Shown here piece by piece: positions 23,487 through 33,138 of a stretch of 64,000 nucleotides of DNA (position 1 is the stretch's first letter; each line of letters begins with the position of its first letter). Source of the DNA: Wagnerdoeblera intermedia (GTDB lineage: Bacteria; Pseudomonadota; Alphaproteobacteria; Rhodobacterales; Rhodobacteraceae); assembly GCF_042647465.1 (NCBI RefSeq), contig NZ_JBHRVN010000004.1. One strand, 5' to 3'. Made by a program: the position numbers and the translations under genes. The notes below the pieces were generated by a model. That model had not been told where the DNA came from. It saw only the letters and a list, made by a program, of their open reading frames with translations, and ran no database searches.

Positions 23487-25940
23487 TCAGGTGCCGCGCG
23501 GCTTGGCCCGCAGGGTGGGATCCGCCGCCCGCGGATCCTCGGGCCAGGGGTGACGCGGGTAGCGTCCGCGCATATCCTTGCGCACGTCGGCATAGCTGCC
23601 GGTCCAGAACCCCGGCAGGTCTGAGGTTACCGCGATCGGCTTGCCGCCCGGTGAGAGCAGCGAGAGCCGCAAAGGCGTGCGCGCGGGTCCGGTCACCGGA
23701 TGGGTGGTCTGGCCGAAAAGCTCCTGAATGCGCAGCTCAATGCCGGGCTGATCGCCGTCATAATCAATCGCAATGCGGCGCCCGAGCGGTGTGGTGAAAT
23801 GCGAGGGATAAAGCGCCTCCAGCCGCTGCACCGCCTGATAGCCCAGATAAAGCTGTAAAGGCTCAGAGAGGTTCAGCCCGCGCAGATCCTCGCGGGTGCG
23901 AATGCGCGTCAGCGCCGGGGACAGCCACTCCTCGGCAGAGGCCATCAGACTGTCGTCATCAACAGGCGGGATGTCCTCACCGGCCTCAAGCGCCGCCTGT
24001 GCCCGACGCCGCAGCCGCAGTGCCGCCCCGCTGAAGGGCAGCCCGTTGCCCTGACGCAATTCATCGCGCAGCCCTTCAAGGGCTGCGGCGGCGATCGCTT
24101 CAGGCGGCGGGTCCGCCCAGATGCGGTCCTCGAGGACGAGGGCCCCAAGGCTCTGGCGGCGGCGCGCAAGGATACGCCCCTCACGCCGGGACCAGTCGCA
24201 GACGTCCTGCCACTGCAGACGATCGCCATAGATCTCGCGCAGTTCCGCCTCTGAAATCGCGATGGCCTGGCGCAGCATGGCCTCGCGGGCATCGCCGTCC
24301 AGATCGCTGGCCACCAGAAGCCGCGCCCCGGCCAGCGGCGTGCCCGGCGCCATGGCAGCCCCTTTGCCACCCGAGAGCACCCAGCGGGGCGCCTCTCCCT
24401 TTCGGCGCAAGCCGATGCGGTCAGGATAGGCAAGCGCCACCTGCTGCGCCTCCGTCAGACCCTGATCGCCTTCAGCAAAGCGGCTGAGGCGTTTGGCCTC
24501 AGCCCGGATGCGCGCGGCGGTATCGCCATGTATGGCGAAGGAATGGCGCCTGCGGTAGCCCTCGGGATCGCGCAAAGCCAGCAGGCGCAAAGCCAGATCC
24601 GGCGGCGCACCAATAAGCGGATCGCGCTCAGCCATCAGAGCGGCGGTCAGCGCCGCCGGACGACCCGCCTTCAGCAGCATATGCGCCAGCCGCGGGTGCA
24701 GCGGCAGGGCTGCCATGCGCCGCCCGTGATCGGTGATACGGAACTCTGCGTCCAGACCCCCAAGATCGCGCAGCAGCTCGCGGGCCGCCAGAAGCGCCGC
24801 CGGCGGCGGTGGCGTGAGAAATTTCAATCCCTCATCCGAGCCCCAGAGCGCCAGTTCCAGCGCCAGTCCGGACAGATCCGCGCTTTCGATCTCCGCAGGC
24901 GGAAAGGCGGGCAGGGCGCCCTCTTCGGCCTTTGACCAGAGGCGGTAGCAGACACCTGGCGCCACGCGCCCCGCGCGGCCCTGTCGCTGCGTGGCCTCAG
25001 CCCGGCTGACCTTCGTGGTCACCAGCCGCGTCATGCCCGAGCCGGGATCAAAGCGCGCCCGCCGCGCCCGGCCGGCATCCACCACAACGCGGATATCCGG
25101 AATGGTCAGCGAAGTCTCTGCGATTGAGGTGGCCAGCACCAGCTTTCGTGCCGTGCTGAGAGGCTGCAACACCTCCCGCTGGGCTTTGAAATCCATCGCG
25201 CCATAAAGCGGCTGCACCACACAGCCCGGAACCTTATCGGCGAGCAGGGCCGCCGTGCGACGAATTTCACCTTCGCCGGGCAGGAAAACAAGGATGCCAC
25301 CTTCGGTCCCGTCGGCGGCCTGGCGCACAAGGGCAGCCGTTTCCGTCTCAAGGCGGCTGCCCGTCGCCAGCGGCCGCGGCAGCCAGCGGGTCTCCACCGG
25401 AAAGGCCCGACCCTCGGATGTGATGACCGGGGCGTCATTCATCAAAGCTGCGACCGGCGCAGCCTCCAGCGTCGCCGACATGACGAGAACCTGCAGGTCG
25501 TCGCGCAGCGCCTCACAGACCTCAAGCACCAGAGCAAGGCCCAGATCGGCAGTCAGAGAGCGTTCGTGAAATTCGTCAAAGATGACAAGGCCGATGCCGC
25601 TGAGACCGGGATCGGACTGGATCATCCGGGTGAGGATGCCTTCTGTCACCACCTCAACGCGGGTCTGCGCAGAGACGCGCGCTTCGCCGCGAATGCGGTA
25701 GCCGATCAGTCCGCCAATCTCAGAGCCTGTCGCTTCCGCCATCCGCTCCGCCGCAGCCCGGGCCGCGATCCGACGCGGCTCCAGCATGATGATGCGGCCC
25801 GCAATCTGATCGAGCAGCGCAAGCGGCACCCGCGTGGTCTTACCAGCCCCGGGCGGCGCCTGCAGCACAGCACGACCTGCAGCCCTGAGCGCGGTCTTCA
25901 GATCGGAAAGGATGTCATCTACAGGCAGTCGGAGCGTCAT
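23487..25940 (-). CDS. hrpB: HrpB, ATP-dependent helicase
   Basis: An 817-residue DEAH-box-like helicase. Motif I is QAPPGAGKTTRVPLALL, motif II DEFHERSL (the DEFH variant usual for HrpB), motif III SATLEAAPV, and motif VI ATQRQGRAGRVAPGVCYRLW. A HA2-like domain and the HrpB-specific C-terminus (RIAIDYDGDQPGIELRIQELFGQTTHPVTG, then LRLSLLSPGGKPIAVTSDLPGFW) follow. HrpB is an RNA helicase of uncertain physiological role in most bacteria. It marks the left boundary of the mobile-element region that begins near 26090. Confidence 0.95.
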   Translation of the reverse strand: MTLRLPVDDILSDLKTALRAAGRAVLQAPPGAGKTTRVPLALLDQIAGRIIMLEPRRIAARAAAERMAEATGSEIGGLIGYRIRGEARVSAQTRVEVVTEGILTRMIQSDPGLSGIGLVIFDEFHERSLTADLGLALVLEVCEALRDDLQVLVMSATLEAAPVAALMNDAPVITSEGRAFPVETRWLPRPLATGSRLETETAALVRQAADGTEGGILVFLPGEGEIRRTAALLADKVPGCVVQPLYGAMDFKAQREVLQPLSTARKLVLATSIAETSLTIPDIRVVVDAGRARRARFDPGSGMTRLVTTKVSRAEATQRQGRAGRVAPGVCYRLWSKAEEGALPAFPPAEIESADLSGLALELALWGSDEGLKFLTPPPPAALLAARELLRDLGGLDAEFRITDHGRRMAALPLHPRLAHMLLKAGRPAALTAALMAERDPLIGAPPDLALRLLALRDPEGYRRRHSFAIHGDTAARIRAEAKRLSRFAEGDQGLTEAQQVALAYPDRIGLRRKGEAPRWVLSGGKGAAMAPGTPLAGARLLVASDLDGDAREAMLRQAIAISEAELREIYGDRLQWQDVCDWSRREGRILARRRQSLGALVLEDRIWADPPPEAIAAAALEGLRDELRQGNGLPFSGAALRLRRRAQAALEAGEDIPPVDDDSLMASAEEWLSPALTRIRTREDLRGLNLSEPLQLYLGYQAVQRLEALYPSHFTTPLGRRIAIDYDGDQPGIELRIQELFGQTTHPVTGPARTPLRLSLLSPGGKPIAVTSDLPGFWTGSYADVRKDMRGRYPRHPWPEDPRAADPTLRAKPRGT

Positions 25941-26143
25941 GAGGGGTCTATCGCGTTTTTAGCGGATTTTGACCAGAGCGGAGTAGAATCGTGCAGGTCT
26001 TTGGTGGGTGTCCGTCAGGGATACTTATTTAATAAACATAATACTAATTATTAGACGAAAAGATTTCAGAACCGGGATTAGTGTGGCGCGGCGCTGTTGC
26101 GTAAATCGACTTTTGGGTAAACAGCCCCTTTCCCCCCGTGAAG

Positions 26144-26290
26144 TCATGCGACGGCAGCGGTAATCGGCGTTCCGAGGGCTGTGAAGCGGTTAAGGATAGC
26201 GACGCGAACTTGAACCTCAGCGACTTGCCTGTCGAAGGCTTTCGCCATGAGGCGCTGCCCGAGTTGCTTGATACAGTTCATCTTAGCAAC
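26144..26290 (-). pseudogene. IS5-family transposase, C-terminal remnant
   Basis: The minus-strand frame reads CIKQLGQRLMAKAFDRQVAEVQVRVAILNRFTALGTP, typical of the end of an IS5-family transposase. The rest of the gene is gone; the remnant abuts the 3' end of the IS110 transposase near 26295. The sequence GCGCTGTTGCGTAAATC at about 26091-26107 may be the terminal repeat of this element. The name rests on memory of such C-termini, without an alignment. Confidence 0.6.
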
Positions 26291-26821
26291 TGTATCTCTC
26301 ACGCCGTTGCGGCGGTCCATTTCTGCCGGCTCTTGCACAGGGTGTTCGCGATGGTGACGAGCTTTCTGGCAACTGCGGTGATGATGACCTTGTGCGGTTT
26401 TCCGGCCTTGCGGAGGCGGTCTGCGAAGGATTTCAGGCTCGGGTTATGATTTGCCGCGACCAAGGCTGCTTGGAACATCACGTGTCGCAAAGCACGGCGA
26501 CCTCCAGCGATGGCCCGTTTCCCGCGAAGTGTTCCACTGTCGTGCGCGACCGGGGCCAGACCGGTGAGTGCGGCGGCCTGTTCGCCGGTGATGGTTCCGA
26601 TCTCGGGCATTTCTGCAATCAGCATCGTGCTGGCAACCGGGCCAATCCCAGGGATAGAGCGGAGAACACCGGCGGTTTCCGACAGGCGTTCATCGCTCGC
26701 GATGGCTCGGGTGATCCGGTTTTCCAATTCCTTGATCAGACTGTCGATCCGTTGCTTCAACTCGGTGTCGACGTCCTCGAACATCACAGCGTTGCCGAGC
26801 TTCTGATGTGCACGGATTTGG

Positions 26822-28004
26822 CACACTACACGACACGGAGGTTTTCGGGGTGGCGGTGATCGGCGAAAGCGAGTCTTCTGATGGACTCGACCTCGCCAAA
26901 GGAACGGTCCATTGAATTCCCGTGCTCTCGCCGATCTGAAAGAAACGCTAACCGCGCATGTGCCGCTGGGCAAGTCGCGACTTGAAACCTTGTGCCTGCT
27001 CTTGCTGGGCATGATCAGTGCCCGCACGGTGAACCTGACGCATATCGCGACGGAACGTCCGGGTCGCGCAAAGGTTGCATCGACCTATCGGCGACTGCAG
27101 CGCTTTTTCCAGCATGTTGTCCTGCCGGAAGACTGGGCTGTCGGTTTGGTTGTCGCCCTGATCGGTCGACCGCAGAAATGGTATCTCTGCCTCGACAGAA
27201 CCAACTGGAAGATCGGCAAGGCCGATGTCAACATCCTCGTCCTTGCCGTTGTCACGGAGAAGTTTCGGGTTCCCCTGATGTGGAGCCTTCTCGCGCATTG
27301 CGGCAACAGCACCACGGCGCAGCGGATTGATCTGATGCGGCGCTACCTTGCGCGCTTCGAGGCCTCGACCGTGCGCATGCTGCTGGCCGATCGCGAATTC
27401 ATCGGGCAGGAATGGTTCGCATTCCTCAAGGACCACGGCATCCCGTTTGCGATCCGCCTGAAGGAGGAACAGATCATCCGGGTGGATGGGCGCGAGCTGT
27501 CGCTGCGCTCCTGGTTGTCGCGCTGCAAGGGCGAACGCGGTTTTACCGCCGTTTTGCCTGCCAAGGCTGGGCACCCCGACATCGAGCTCCACTTTGGCGC
27601 CCGGCGGATCAAGGGAGGCGAGCTGCTCGTCGTGGCGTCTTCTCTGCCTGCCAGTGGTGGTCGCATTCTGCGCTATTACCGCAAGAGGTGGTTCATCGAA
27701 TGCCTGTTCGCGGACAGCAAGACGAAGGGCCTGAATATTGAGGATACCCGCCTCACGCTCGCGCATAAGTTGAGCCTCCTGGTTGCGATCACCGCAATCG
27801 CCATCGCGTTGGTGTGCCGTGCCGCGGTCAAACGCCTTGGCCAGAAATACCCAGCCCGGAAGAAGCATGGCTATTGCGAGAGATCCTGGTTCAGAACAGG
27901 TTTTGATGAACTCCGCCGCCGATTGCGATCAGGCCAGGACGAGCCCATCGTCGACCGGAAAATCGTCATTCCGAAGAGCCTGAGGTTGCGAGTCGTGTAG
28001 TGTG
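26822..28004. mobile_element. IS4-family insertion sequence (1183 bp)
   Basis: Ends are the 13-base inverted repeats CACACTACACGAC (26822-26834) and GTCGTGTAGTGTG (27992-28004). The direct repeat CGGATTTGG flanks it at 26813-26821 and 28005-28013, a 9-base target duplication. It carries one transposase and lies inside an IS110 transposase gene. All the boundaries are read directly from the sequence. Confidence 0.95.
26912..28000 (+). CDS. IS4-family transposase
   Basis: A 362-residue DDE transposase. Visible motifs are YLCLDRTNW (first Asp), MLLADREFIGQEWF (second Asp) and YYRKRWFIECLFADSKTKGLNIEDT (the YREK-like Glu motif of IS4). The start is a TTG at 26912 with AAAGGA just before. The stop codon TAG lies inside the right inverted repeat, a compact arrangement common in IS elements. 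It appears intact, so the element may still be active. Confidence 0.92.
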   Translation: MNSRALADLKETLTAHVPLGKSRLETLCLLLLGMISARTVNLTHIATERPGRAKVASTYRRLQRFFQHVVLPEDWAVGLVVALIGRPQKWYLCLDRTNWKIGKADVNILVLAVVTEKFRVPLMWSLLAHCGNSTTAQRIDLMRRYLARFEASTVRMLLADREFIGQEWFAFLKDHGIPFAIRLKEEQIIRVDGRELSLRSWLSRCKGERGFTAVLPAKAGHPDIELHFGARRIKGGELLVVASSLPASGGRILRYYRKRWFIECLFADSKTKGLNIEDTRLTLAHKLSLLVAITAIAIALVCRAAVKRLGQKYPARKKHGYCERSWFRTGFDELRRRLRSGQDEPIVDRKIVIPKSLRLRVV

Positions 28005-28450
28005 CGGATTTGGGCCAGAAGCCGTTTACGCATCTCGACTAATTGCGCTCTCTTGGTCGTCAAAGCTCTAAGAAGACGCAGCTTTTCCGCTGGAAGACTG
28101 CGGCCTGCTTCGGGCCGGAAGGCGAAGAAGCGAGCGATGAGTTCGGCATCTATCCGGTCGGTTTTGGCGCGTGTGCCGCGGCTTTGCGCAAACGCCTTTA
28201 CCTGAGCGGGTGGCACCTGGCGGGCTGCAACGCCTTCTGTCTCCAGAAGCGCCCAGAGTTGCCATTCCTGACCGCCAGTCGATTCAAAACAAACAACGGC
28301 ATCCCGCTCCTGGGCAAGATCCGCCACGGCAGCATGACCTGTAGGAGTATTTGGCACTTTGCAGCGATGCCCATCTGGGAGGCAATGGACGTCAAGCCAA
28401 TCGCGGCTGACATCTATGCCGATAACGCGGCCATGTGATAGCTTGTCCAT

Positions 28451-28966
28451 GCTCTCTTCCTTCTGGTGCGCGGTCCTTCGAGGCCGCAATCAACTGTTCG
28501 AGACGATGAAGAGAGGCAGTGCCGACAGGCTAAGAAGCGTGGTCATGCCACAAGGGTCAGACGTCGCGCACCACCCCGTCACTGACCCTGGCCGGGGCCG
28601 GTGACGGGGCCAGTTTAGCAGAACGCAGATACAGAAGGGTCAGGACTTCGGTAACGGGGTCATCCCAGTCAAGCGGTTTTGCACATGCGGGATGCGCCGC
28701 CGAACTGCGGTCTTGTCCGTTTAGGAAGTGATCTGCTTTCCTGTTCGGCAGCCTTCCCCTGAGGTCGACCCGGGTGCATGCTTCGGTCCGTGGTCGGCGC
28801 GATGGCCGCCAACATGATGCTGGTTCAATGCAATTCCGATGTGCCCATCTCATTGGCGTGCTCGATGTGATCGGCATCAGTCCTGAGCACGGCATCATCG
28901 GAACCGCGTCCCGTGGGGACCTCGAAGGCCCGCGATCAGGCGGGCAGCAGTCTGGAGCTTGCGTCT
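28451..28966. other. Non-coding stretch between two IS110 elements
   Basis: I see no convincing gene here. It should contain the 5' end of the first IS110 element and the 3' end of the second, but IS110 elements usually lack clear inverted repeats, and I could not place their edges. Open frames in the middle have no recognisable features. Confidence 0.5.
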
Positions 28967-29998
28967 TCAGCCGGCATGATCCACCGGAGTATCGAAGCGG
29001 AAGTCGATGTCATCCTTCCACATGCGGTGCAGGATTACGGCGATACGCCGCGCCAACGCAACCATCGCACGCTTGGCACCACGACGGCGCGCAAGTTTTG
29101 CGGCCCAGGTTCGCAACCAACTCGCCCGTCCACGATGCATCATAACCGTGGCAGCCTGACACAGCGCGCGTCGAAGGTTGACGTCGCCCGCCTTGGTGAT
29201 CCCGCCCGAGATGTCTCGCTCGCCCGACTGGTTTCGAGAGGGAGTCAGGCCGATCCACGGCCCGACCTTCTTCGAAGAAGTGAATCGGTCTGGATCGTCG
29301 ACCGCAGATCGATAGGTCAGTGCTACAACAGCGCCGATCCCGGGCATTGACATCAACCGGCGGCAGACCGGATCTTCCTGCGCGAGTTGCCGGACATGGC
29401 GTTCAAGGCCCGCCAACTCTCGCCGTAACGCCGACCGCGCGCTGAGCATGGGTTCGGTTGCCGCTTCCAGCATCGGATTACCTATCGCCAGTTCGCGGAT
29501 ACGCTGTTCGAACCGGCCACGTGATATGGTGCCGACCTTGAGGCCGAAGTTCCGAAGTAGCCCGCGCAGTGACATCTCCAGTGTGATGAACCCTTGTTGC
29601 ACAGCCTTGCGGGCGCTGAGCACAGCGCGAACCTCCTGTGCAGACACCGATTTGCAGTGAACTGGCCGGAACCAGCCGAGGTGCAGCAGACGCGCGATAC
29701 CTTCGGCATCACGCCGGTCCGTCTTGATCGGCATGGCCTTCAGGGCGCCTTTCACTTGCCGTGTTTCCATCAGCACGACAGCTTGCCCTGCCTCAGATAA
29801 CCCGCGATGCAACCACTGCGACAAGGGACCAGCCTCGAGCCCGACGGCAGCGATTGCGCCGTCCTGATCGTTGATCCAGCACGACAGCGCCTCGGGCTCG
29901 CTGGCCACCTGCGCCTCCTTCACGATCTTCCCATGCTCGCTGATCACGCAGATCGCGGTCTTCTCCAGCGACACATCCAGCCCGATAAACAGCTTCAT
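28967..29998 (-). CDS. IS110-family transposase (second, complete copy)
   Basis: A 343-residue DEDD transposase, different in sequence from the first copy. The N-terminal RuvC-like domain has FIGLDVSLEKTAICV, GLEAGPLSQWL and IKTDRRDAEGIARLL. The C-terminal domain has MSMPGIGAVVALTYRSAVDDPDRF, GPWIGLTPSRNQSGE and DISGGITKAGDVNLRRAL, including the conserved Ser region. No frameshift or stop interrupts it, so it may be functional. It lies between two IS remnants in the mobile-element cluster. Confidence 0.93.
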   Translation of the reverse strand: MKLFIGLDVSLEKTAICVISEHGKIVKEAQVASEPEALSCWINDQDGAIAAVGLEAGPLSQWLHRGLSEAGQAVVLMETRQVKGALKAMPIKTDRRDAEGIARLLHLGWFRPVHCKSVSAQEVRAVLSARKAVQQGFITLEMSLRGLLRNFGLKVGTISRGRFEQRIRELAIGNPMLEAATEPMLSARSALRRELAGLERHVRQLAQEDPVCRRLMSMPGIGAVVALTYRSAVDDPDRFTSSKKVGPWIGLTPSRNQSGERDISGGITKAGDVNLRRALCQAATVMMHRGRASWLRTWAAKLARRRGAKRAMVALARRIAVILHRMWKDDIDFRFDTPVDHAG

Positions 29999-30100
29999 CC
30001 CGCAGTCCTCCCTGTGGATCCGATACGGGAATGGCGCCAGCTTGCCCTCGATTCTGCAACGGAAACGGGCGGGTCGCGACGCAGGCCCCGTTACGGCATC

Positions 30101-30296
30101 TCATAACCAGAACATAACCGTCGCTGCCAGAGTTATGGCGTTGAGGAATACTTTGGGGCATCTGTCGTATCGGGTAGCGACGCGCCTCCAATCCTTCAGG
30201 CGCCCGAACATCATCTCGATACGGCTGCGGCGGCGATAGCGACGCTGATCGTATTTGACAGGCTTTTCTCGTGATGTCCGGCCTGGTGTAAAACAA
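30101..30296 (-). pseudogene. IS5-family transposase, second C-terminal remnant
   Basis: The minus-strand frame ending with TGA at 30103-30101 reads PVKYDQRRYRRRSRIEMMFGRLKDWRRVATRYDRCPKVFLNAITLAATV, the well-known last segment of IS5-family transposases with the Glu of the DDE triad (RIE). Upstream it begins abruptly at about 30296, so only the last 60-odd residues remain. It belongs to a different lineage from the remnant at 26144. Confidence 0.82.
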
Positions 30297-30827
30297 AGTG
30301 CTATTTTGCCAACTGATGAGCTAAATTGCTAAAATGATATCGATATTTTCCCAGGCTCATAAAATTCAATGACTTAGAGGGCGCTCTCAGCGCAGCTCTG
30401 CAATGTCATCTGAGCTCTTTCAGCGCGCCGGTATCCCCATTCTGTTAGCTTGTCCCGGCGCTGCCATTCATCGGCACTGCTGTGAGTTCGCTATCATGAG
30501 CATCACAGGCTGATCACCATCAGGACTTTCTCGTCTGCAGGATGCCAGGTTCGAGCTTTTTACCCTTACATCCGGGCTATCTCACAGCCGCGTTGGGCGT
30601 TAGCTGAGACCCAAACGGAGCATCGAAGAAAGCCGCTGTTATAGACAATTTTCAAAAATTTTCTATAACAGCGGCTCCATCCTCAGACCTTTCTTCCAAG
30701 GCACCGCGGCCACCGGATCTTCAACATCGGTAGCAACATCGGCGCCAGGACAGCACTCGCAGTCACGGGCAGTTTTTTCTTGCGCAGACCACCATGTCTT
30801 ACCGATGCTGTGCTTGGGAGGACGGTC
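30297..30827. other. Intergenic stretch without a recognisable gene
   Basis: This AT-richer stretch has no frame that I can support as coding. It holds the 46-base palindrome at 30631-30676 and the promoter and leader of the small membrane protein at 30828. Confidence 0.6.
30631..30676. repeat. 46-bp near-perfect palindrome
   Basis: AGCCGCTGTTATAGA at the left is mirrored by TCTATAACAGCGGCT at the right, and the AATTTT/AAAATT inner parts also pair, leaving one mismatch and a 2-base centre. No T run follows, so it is a poor terminator. It may be a recombination or IS-end relic, or a protein-binding site. Confidence 0.75.
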
Positions 30828-31055
30828 ATGGGTATGTTTCTGATTATCGTCGGGCTGATTGTCGGTGGTCTCGCCACTTTCGCCTATGTTTACCTCATCG
30901 GTTTCGGCTGCGGGATGAACACCACTGGGTGCAAGTCGGAGCTGATTTATCTCTACTTCCGGCATCTCTTTTTCGAAGAAGGCCTCATCTATCTGACCGT
31001 CATGGCATTTGCCGTGATGCTGGTGATCGGCGGCTTTATGGTCCGCAGATCCTGA
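30828..31055 (+). CDS. Small two-helix membrane protein, unrecognised
   Basis: A 75-residue protein with two probable membrane segments: FLIIVGLIVGGLATFAYVYLI (residues about 4-24) and LIYLTVMAFAVMLVIGGFMV near the end. The loop between has two cysteines (GCGMNTTGCK). The start at 30828 follows GGGAGG; a frame open from 30780 would start without such a site. I know no family. It lies between IS debris and the flavin oxidoreductase and is not clearly linked to either. Confidence 0.6.
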   Translation: MGMFLIIVGLIVGGLATFAYVYLIGFGCGMNTTGCKSELIYLYFRHLFFEEGLIYLTVMAFAVMLVIGGFMVRRS

Positions 31056-31160
31056 ACCTAGGCTTGGGCACCCTGCCCCTCACCTTTTCTTTGACCGGCG
31101 CGTAGTTGCGGTTCTGGCCATCGGGACTACATCTGGAACATCCCATCTACAGGAAGTCAG

Positions 31161-32255
31161 ATGTCTGTTCTGTTTGAACCCTTTACCCTGAAATCCGTAA
31201 CCCTGCGCAACCGCATCGCGGTGCCGCCGATGTGCCAGTATTCCGCCACTGACGGTCAGGTCGCCGATTGGCATCTGCAAAACTACGCCTCGCAGGCGCG
31301 TGGCGGTGCGGGCCTCGTGATCGTCGAGGCCACTGCCGTGGCCCCCGAGGGCCGGATCACCCCGAACTGCCTCGGCATCTGGAGCGATGAGCTGGCCCAG
31401 GGCTTCGTGCCTATGGTTCAGGCCATCAAGGCGCATGGCTCTGTGCCGGGCATTCAGATCGCCCACGCGGGTCGGAAGGCCAACGCGAACCGCCCGTGGG
31501 AGGGCGACGACCATATCAGCGCCGATGATCCGCGCTATTGGGAAACCATCGCCCCTTCTGCCATTGCCTTTGGCAACAACCTGCCCCGCACCCCGCGCGC
31601 AATGGAGCTGGACGACATCGCCCGCGTGAAGGCCGACTTCGTCGCCGCGGCGCGCCGGGCGCTCGATGCCGGGTTTGAATGGCTGGAGCTGCACTTCGCC
31701 CACGGCTATCTGGCGCAGAGCTTCTTCTCGAAGGACGCCAACCAGCGCACCGACGCCTACGGCGGCAGCTTCGAGAACCGCAGCCGGTTCCTGCGCGAGA
31801 CGCTGGCTGCCGTGCGCCGGGTCTGGCCCGAGAAATTCCCGCTGACCATGCGCTTCGGTGTGACCGAGTTCAACGGCAGCATCGATGAGGACATGGAAGA
31901 GGCCGTCACCCTGACCCGCCTGTTCAAGGACGACGGCCTTGATTTCATGAGCGTCAGCATCGGCTTCTCGACCCCGCAGGCGCAGATCCCTTGGGCGACC
32001 AAGGGCTTCATGGGACCGATTGCGAAACGCATTCGGGACGAGGCCGGCCTGCCGGTCGCCAGCGCCTGGGGCTTTGGATACCCCGATGTTGCCGAAGCCG
32101 CCGTGCGCAATGCCGAGCTGGATGTCGTGATGGTCGGCAAGGCTCATCTCGCCAATCCGCACTGGGCCTATGAGGCAGCCCGTGCGCTGCAGGTCGAGCG
32201 CCCGTCATGGGCCACCCTGCCCGCGCCTCACGCGCATTGGCTGGAGCGCTACTGA
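31161..32255 (+). CDS. NADH:flavin oxidoreductase, Old Yellow Enzyme family (YqjM-like)
   Basis: A 364-residue TIM-barrel FMN enzyme that reduces activated C=C bonds. Signatures of the YqjM-type branch are visible: RNRIAVPPMCQYSATDG with the flavin-tuning Cys, VEATAVAPEGRITPNCLGIW, IQIAHAGRKA with the His-x-x-Arg-like substrate pair, and FAHGYLAQSFFSKDANQRTDAYGGSFENRSRF. The FMN phosphate region reads DVVMVGKAHLANPHW. The physiological substrate is unknown, but xenobiotic or enal detoxification is usual. It is monocistronic, lying in the accessory region just before the disrupted tniQ-like gene. A weak hairpin (TCCTGCCG/CGGCAGGA, 32264-32293) follows it. Confidence 0.93.
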   Translation: MSVLFEPFTLKSVTLRNRIAVPPMCQYSATDGQVADWHLQNYASQARGGAGLVIVEATAVAPEGRITPNCLGIWSDELAQGFVPMVQAIKAHGSVPGIQIAHAGRKANANRPWEGDDHISADDPRYWETIAPSAIAFGNNLPRTPRAMELDDIARVKADFVAAARRALDAGFEWLELHFAHGYLAQSFFSKDANQRTDAYGGSFENRSRFLRETLAAVRRVWPEKFPLTMRFGVTEFNGSIDEDMEEAVTLTRLFKDDGLDFMSVSIGFSTPQAQIPWATKGFMGPIAKRIRDEAGLPVASAWGFGYPDVAEAAVRNAELDVVMVGKAHLANPHWAYEAARALQVERPSWATLPAPHAHWLERY

Positions 32256-32577
32256 GAGCGGTCTCCTGCCGGCCCGCTCTCGGGACGGCAGGATCCGTAA
32301 AATTGTGCAGGCGGATCGCATCCAAGGGCCGATCGCCTGCATACAATCTCTGCTCACCCAGGTTGTGTTGCACCTGAAAGACCCTAACTCCGAAGTGAGC
32401 TAACTTTCGGAAGGGTCATATGCTTTATCCCCGCCTGGCCTTCTTCAGGGATGAGAGCACCAATTCATGGATGCAACGGCTGGCGACGTTCCATGGCGCC
32501 GGCACCTGTGAACTCATGGCCGAACGTGAGCGTCACGAGCTGGCCGCTGTCGACCTGCCTTGACGGGCGGATCGCTC

Positions 32578-33138
32578 TCAGCGGAAGGACTTTGCCCTGC
32601 GTGGCATGAAGTGCGCGCGGATGGCGACGACGGCCTTGGCGACCTTCGCGACAGCGGCGGCATCAAGATTGGCACGCGGGTCGGCCATTTCTCTGATCGG
32701 TCCTATCAGGTCGCCCTCGGCGCCCTGCAATACCGGTTTCCAGAGCCTGGGCGCGAACTTCGTCCCGAGCAGGAAGCCACCTGCCCACAGGTAGGGCGCA
32801 GCCGCCGCACCGCCGTGCGCAACCAACCGCGGACGCCAGGTCCCGGGCGTGTCGCCCAGCCCCGAGGAGATCGTGTTGTAGGCCGCAACCAGGGACTGGA
32901 GCGCCTTGGCCTCGGTCGTGTGTTCAGGCGCCATGAGGGCACCTTCGCCTACAAAGGATGGGATCCATTGGCGAGGATCGATGAAGCGCGGCCCGATGAT
33001 GAGCGCGGTGAGGTATCCATCCAAGGTCTGCGGATCGGTGGCGGGCGGACTGGGGCGCTGCGCACGCAGGACGTCGAAGAAGTCCTTCTCGTCGAGCATG
33101 AGCCGTTTCGGCGCACTGGTCGGGGTGGATGTGTTCAT
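32578..33138 (-). CDS. UPF0149 (YecA-like) protein carried by the IS66 element
   Basis: A 186-residue protein with UPF0149 features: LDEKDFFDVLRAQRPSPPATDPQTLDGYLTALIIGPRFIDPRQWIPSFVG, and a helical body. The C-terminal SEC-C-type zinc motif seen in some relatives is not present. Its ATG overlaps the tnpC stop by four bases, so it is translated with the transposase genes, and the inverted repeat lies 37 bases beyond its stop. It is thus physically part of the transposing unit. Its function is unknown; a link with transposition or host regulation is only inferred. Confidence 0.85.
   Translation of the reverse strand: MNTSTPTSAPKRLMLDEKDFFDVLRAQRPSPPATDPQTLDGYLTALIIGPRFIDPRQWIPSFVGEGALMAPEHTTEAKALQSLVAAYNTISSGLGDTPGTWRPRLVAHGGAAAAPYLWAGGFLLGTKFAPRLWKPVLQGAEGDLIGPIREMADPRANLDAAAVAKVAKAVVAIRAHFMPRRAKSFR

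Larger units (their letters stand above)
26299..28450 (-). pseudogene. IS110-family transposase, interrupted by the IS4-family element
   Basis: The gene is cut in two. The N-terminal part (28450 to 28005) has VIGIDVSRDWLDV, CFESTGGQEWQL and KTDRIDAELIARFF, the DEDD-type catalytic residues. The C-terminal part (26821 to 26299) has LRSIPGIGPVASTMLIAEMPEIG and GLAPVAHDSG, the Transposase_20 domain. If the IS4 element and one copy of the 9-base duplication CGGATTTGG are removed, the frames join seamlessly (KRLLAQIRAHQKLGN) to give about 319 residues with no other lesion. So this IS110 copy was intact until the later insertion. Confidence 0.92.

Noticed and set aside
30104..30296. A coding frame from 29793 to 30296 on the minus strand
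   Set aside because: It is in a different frame from both the IS110 transposase and the IS5 remnant, whose sequences are recognisable.
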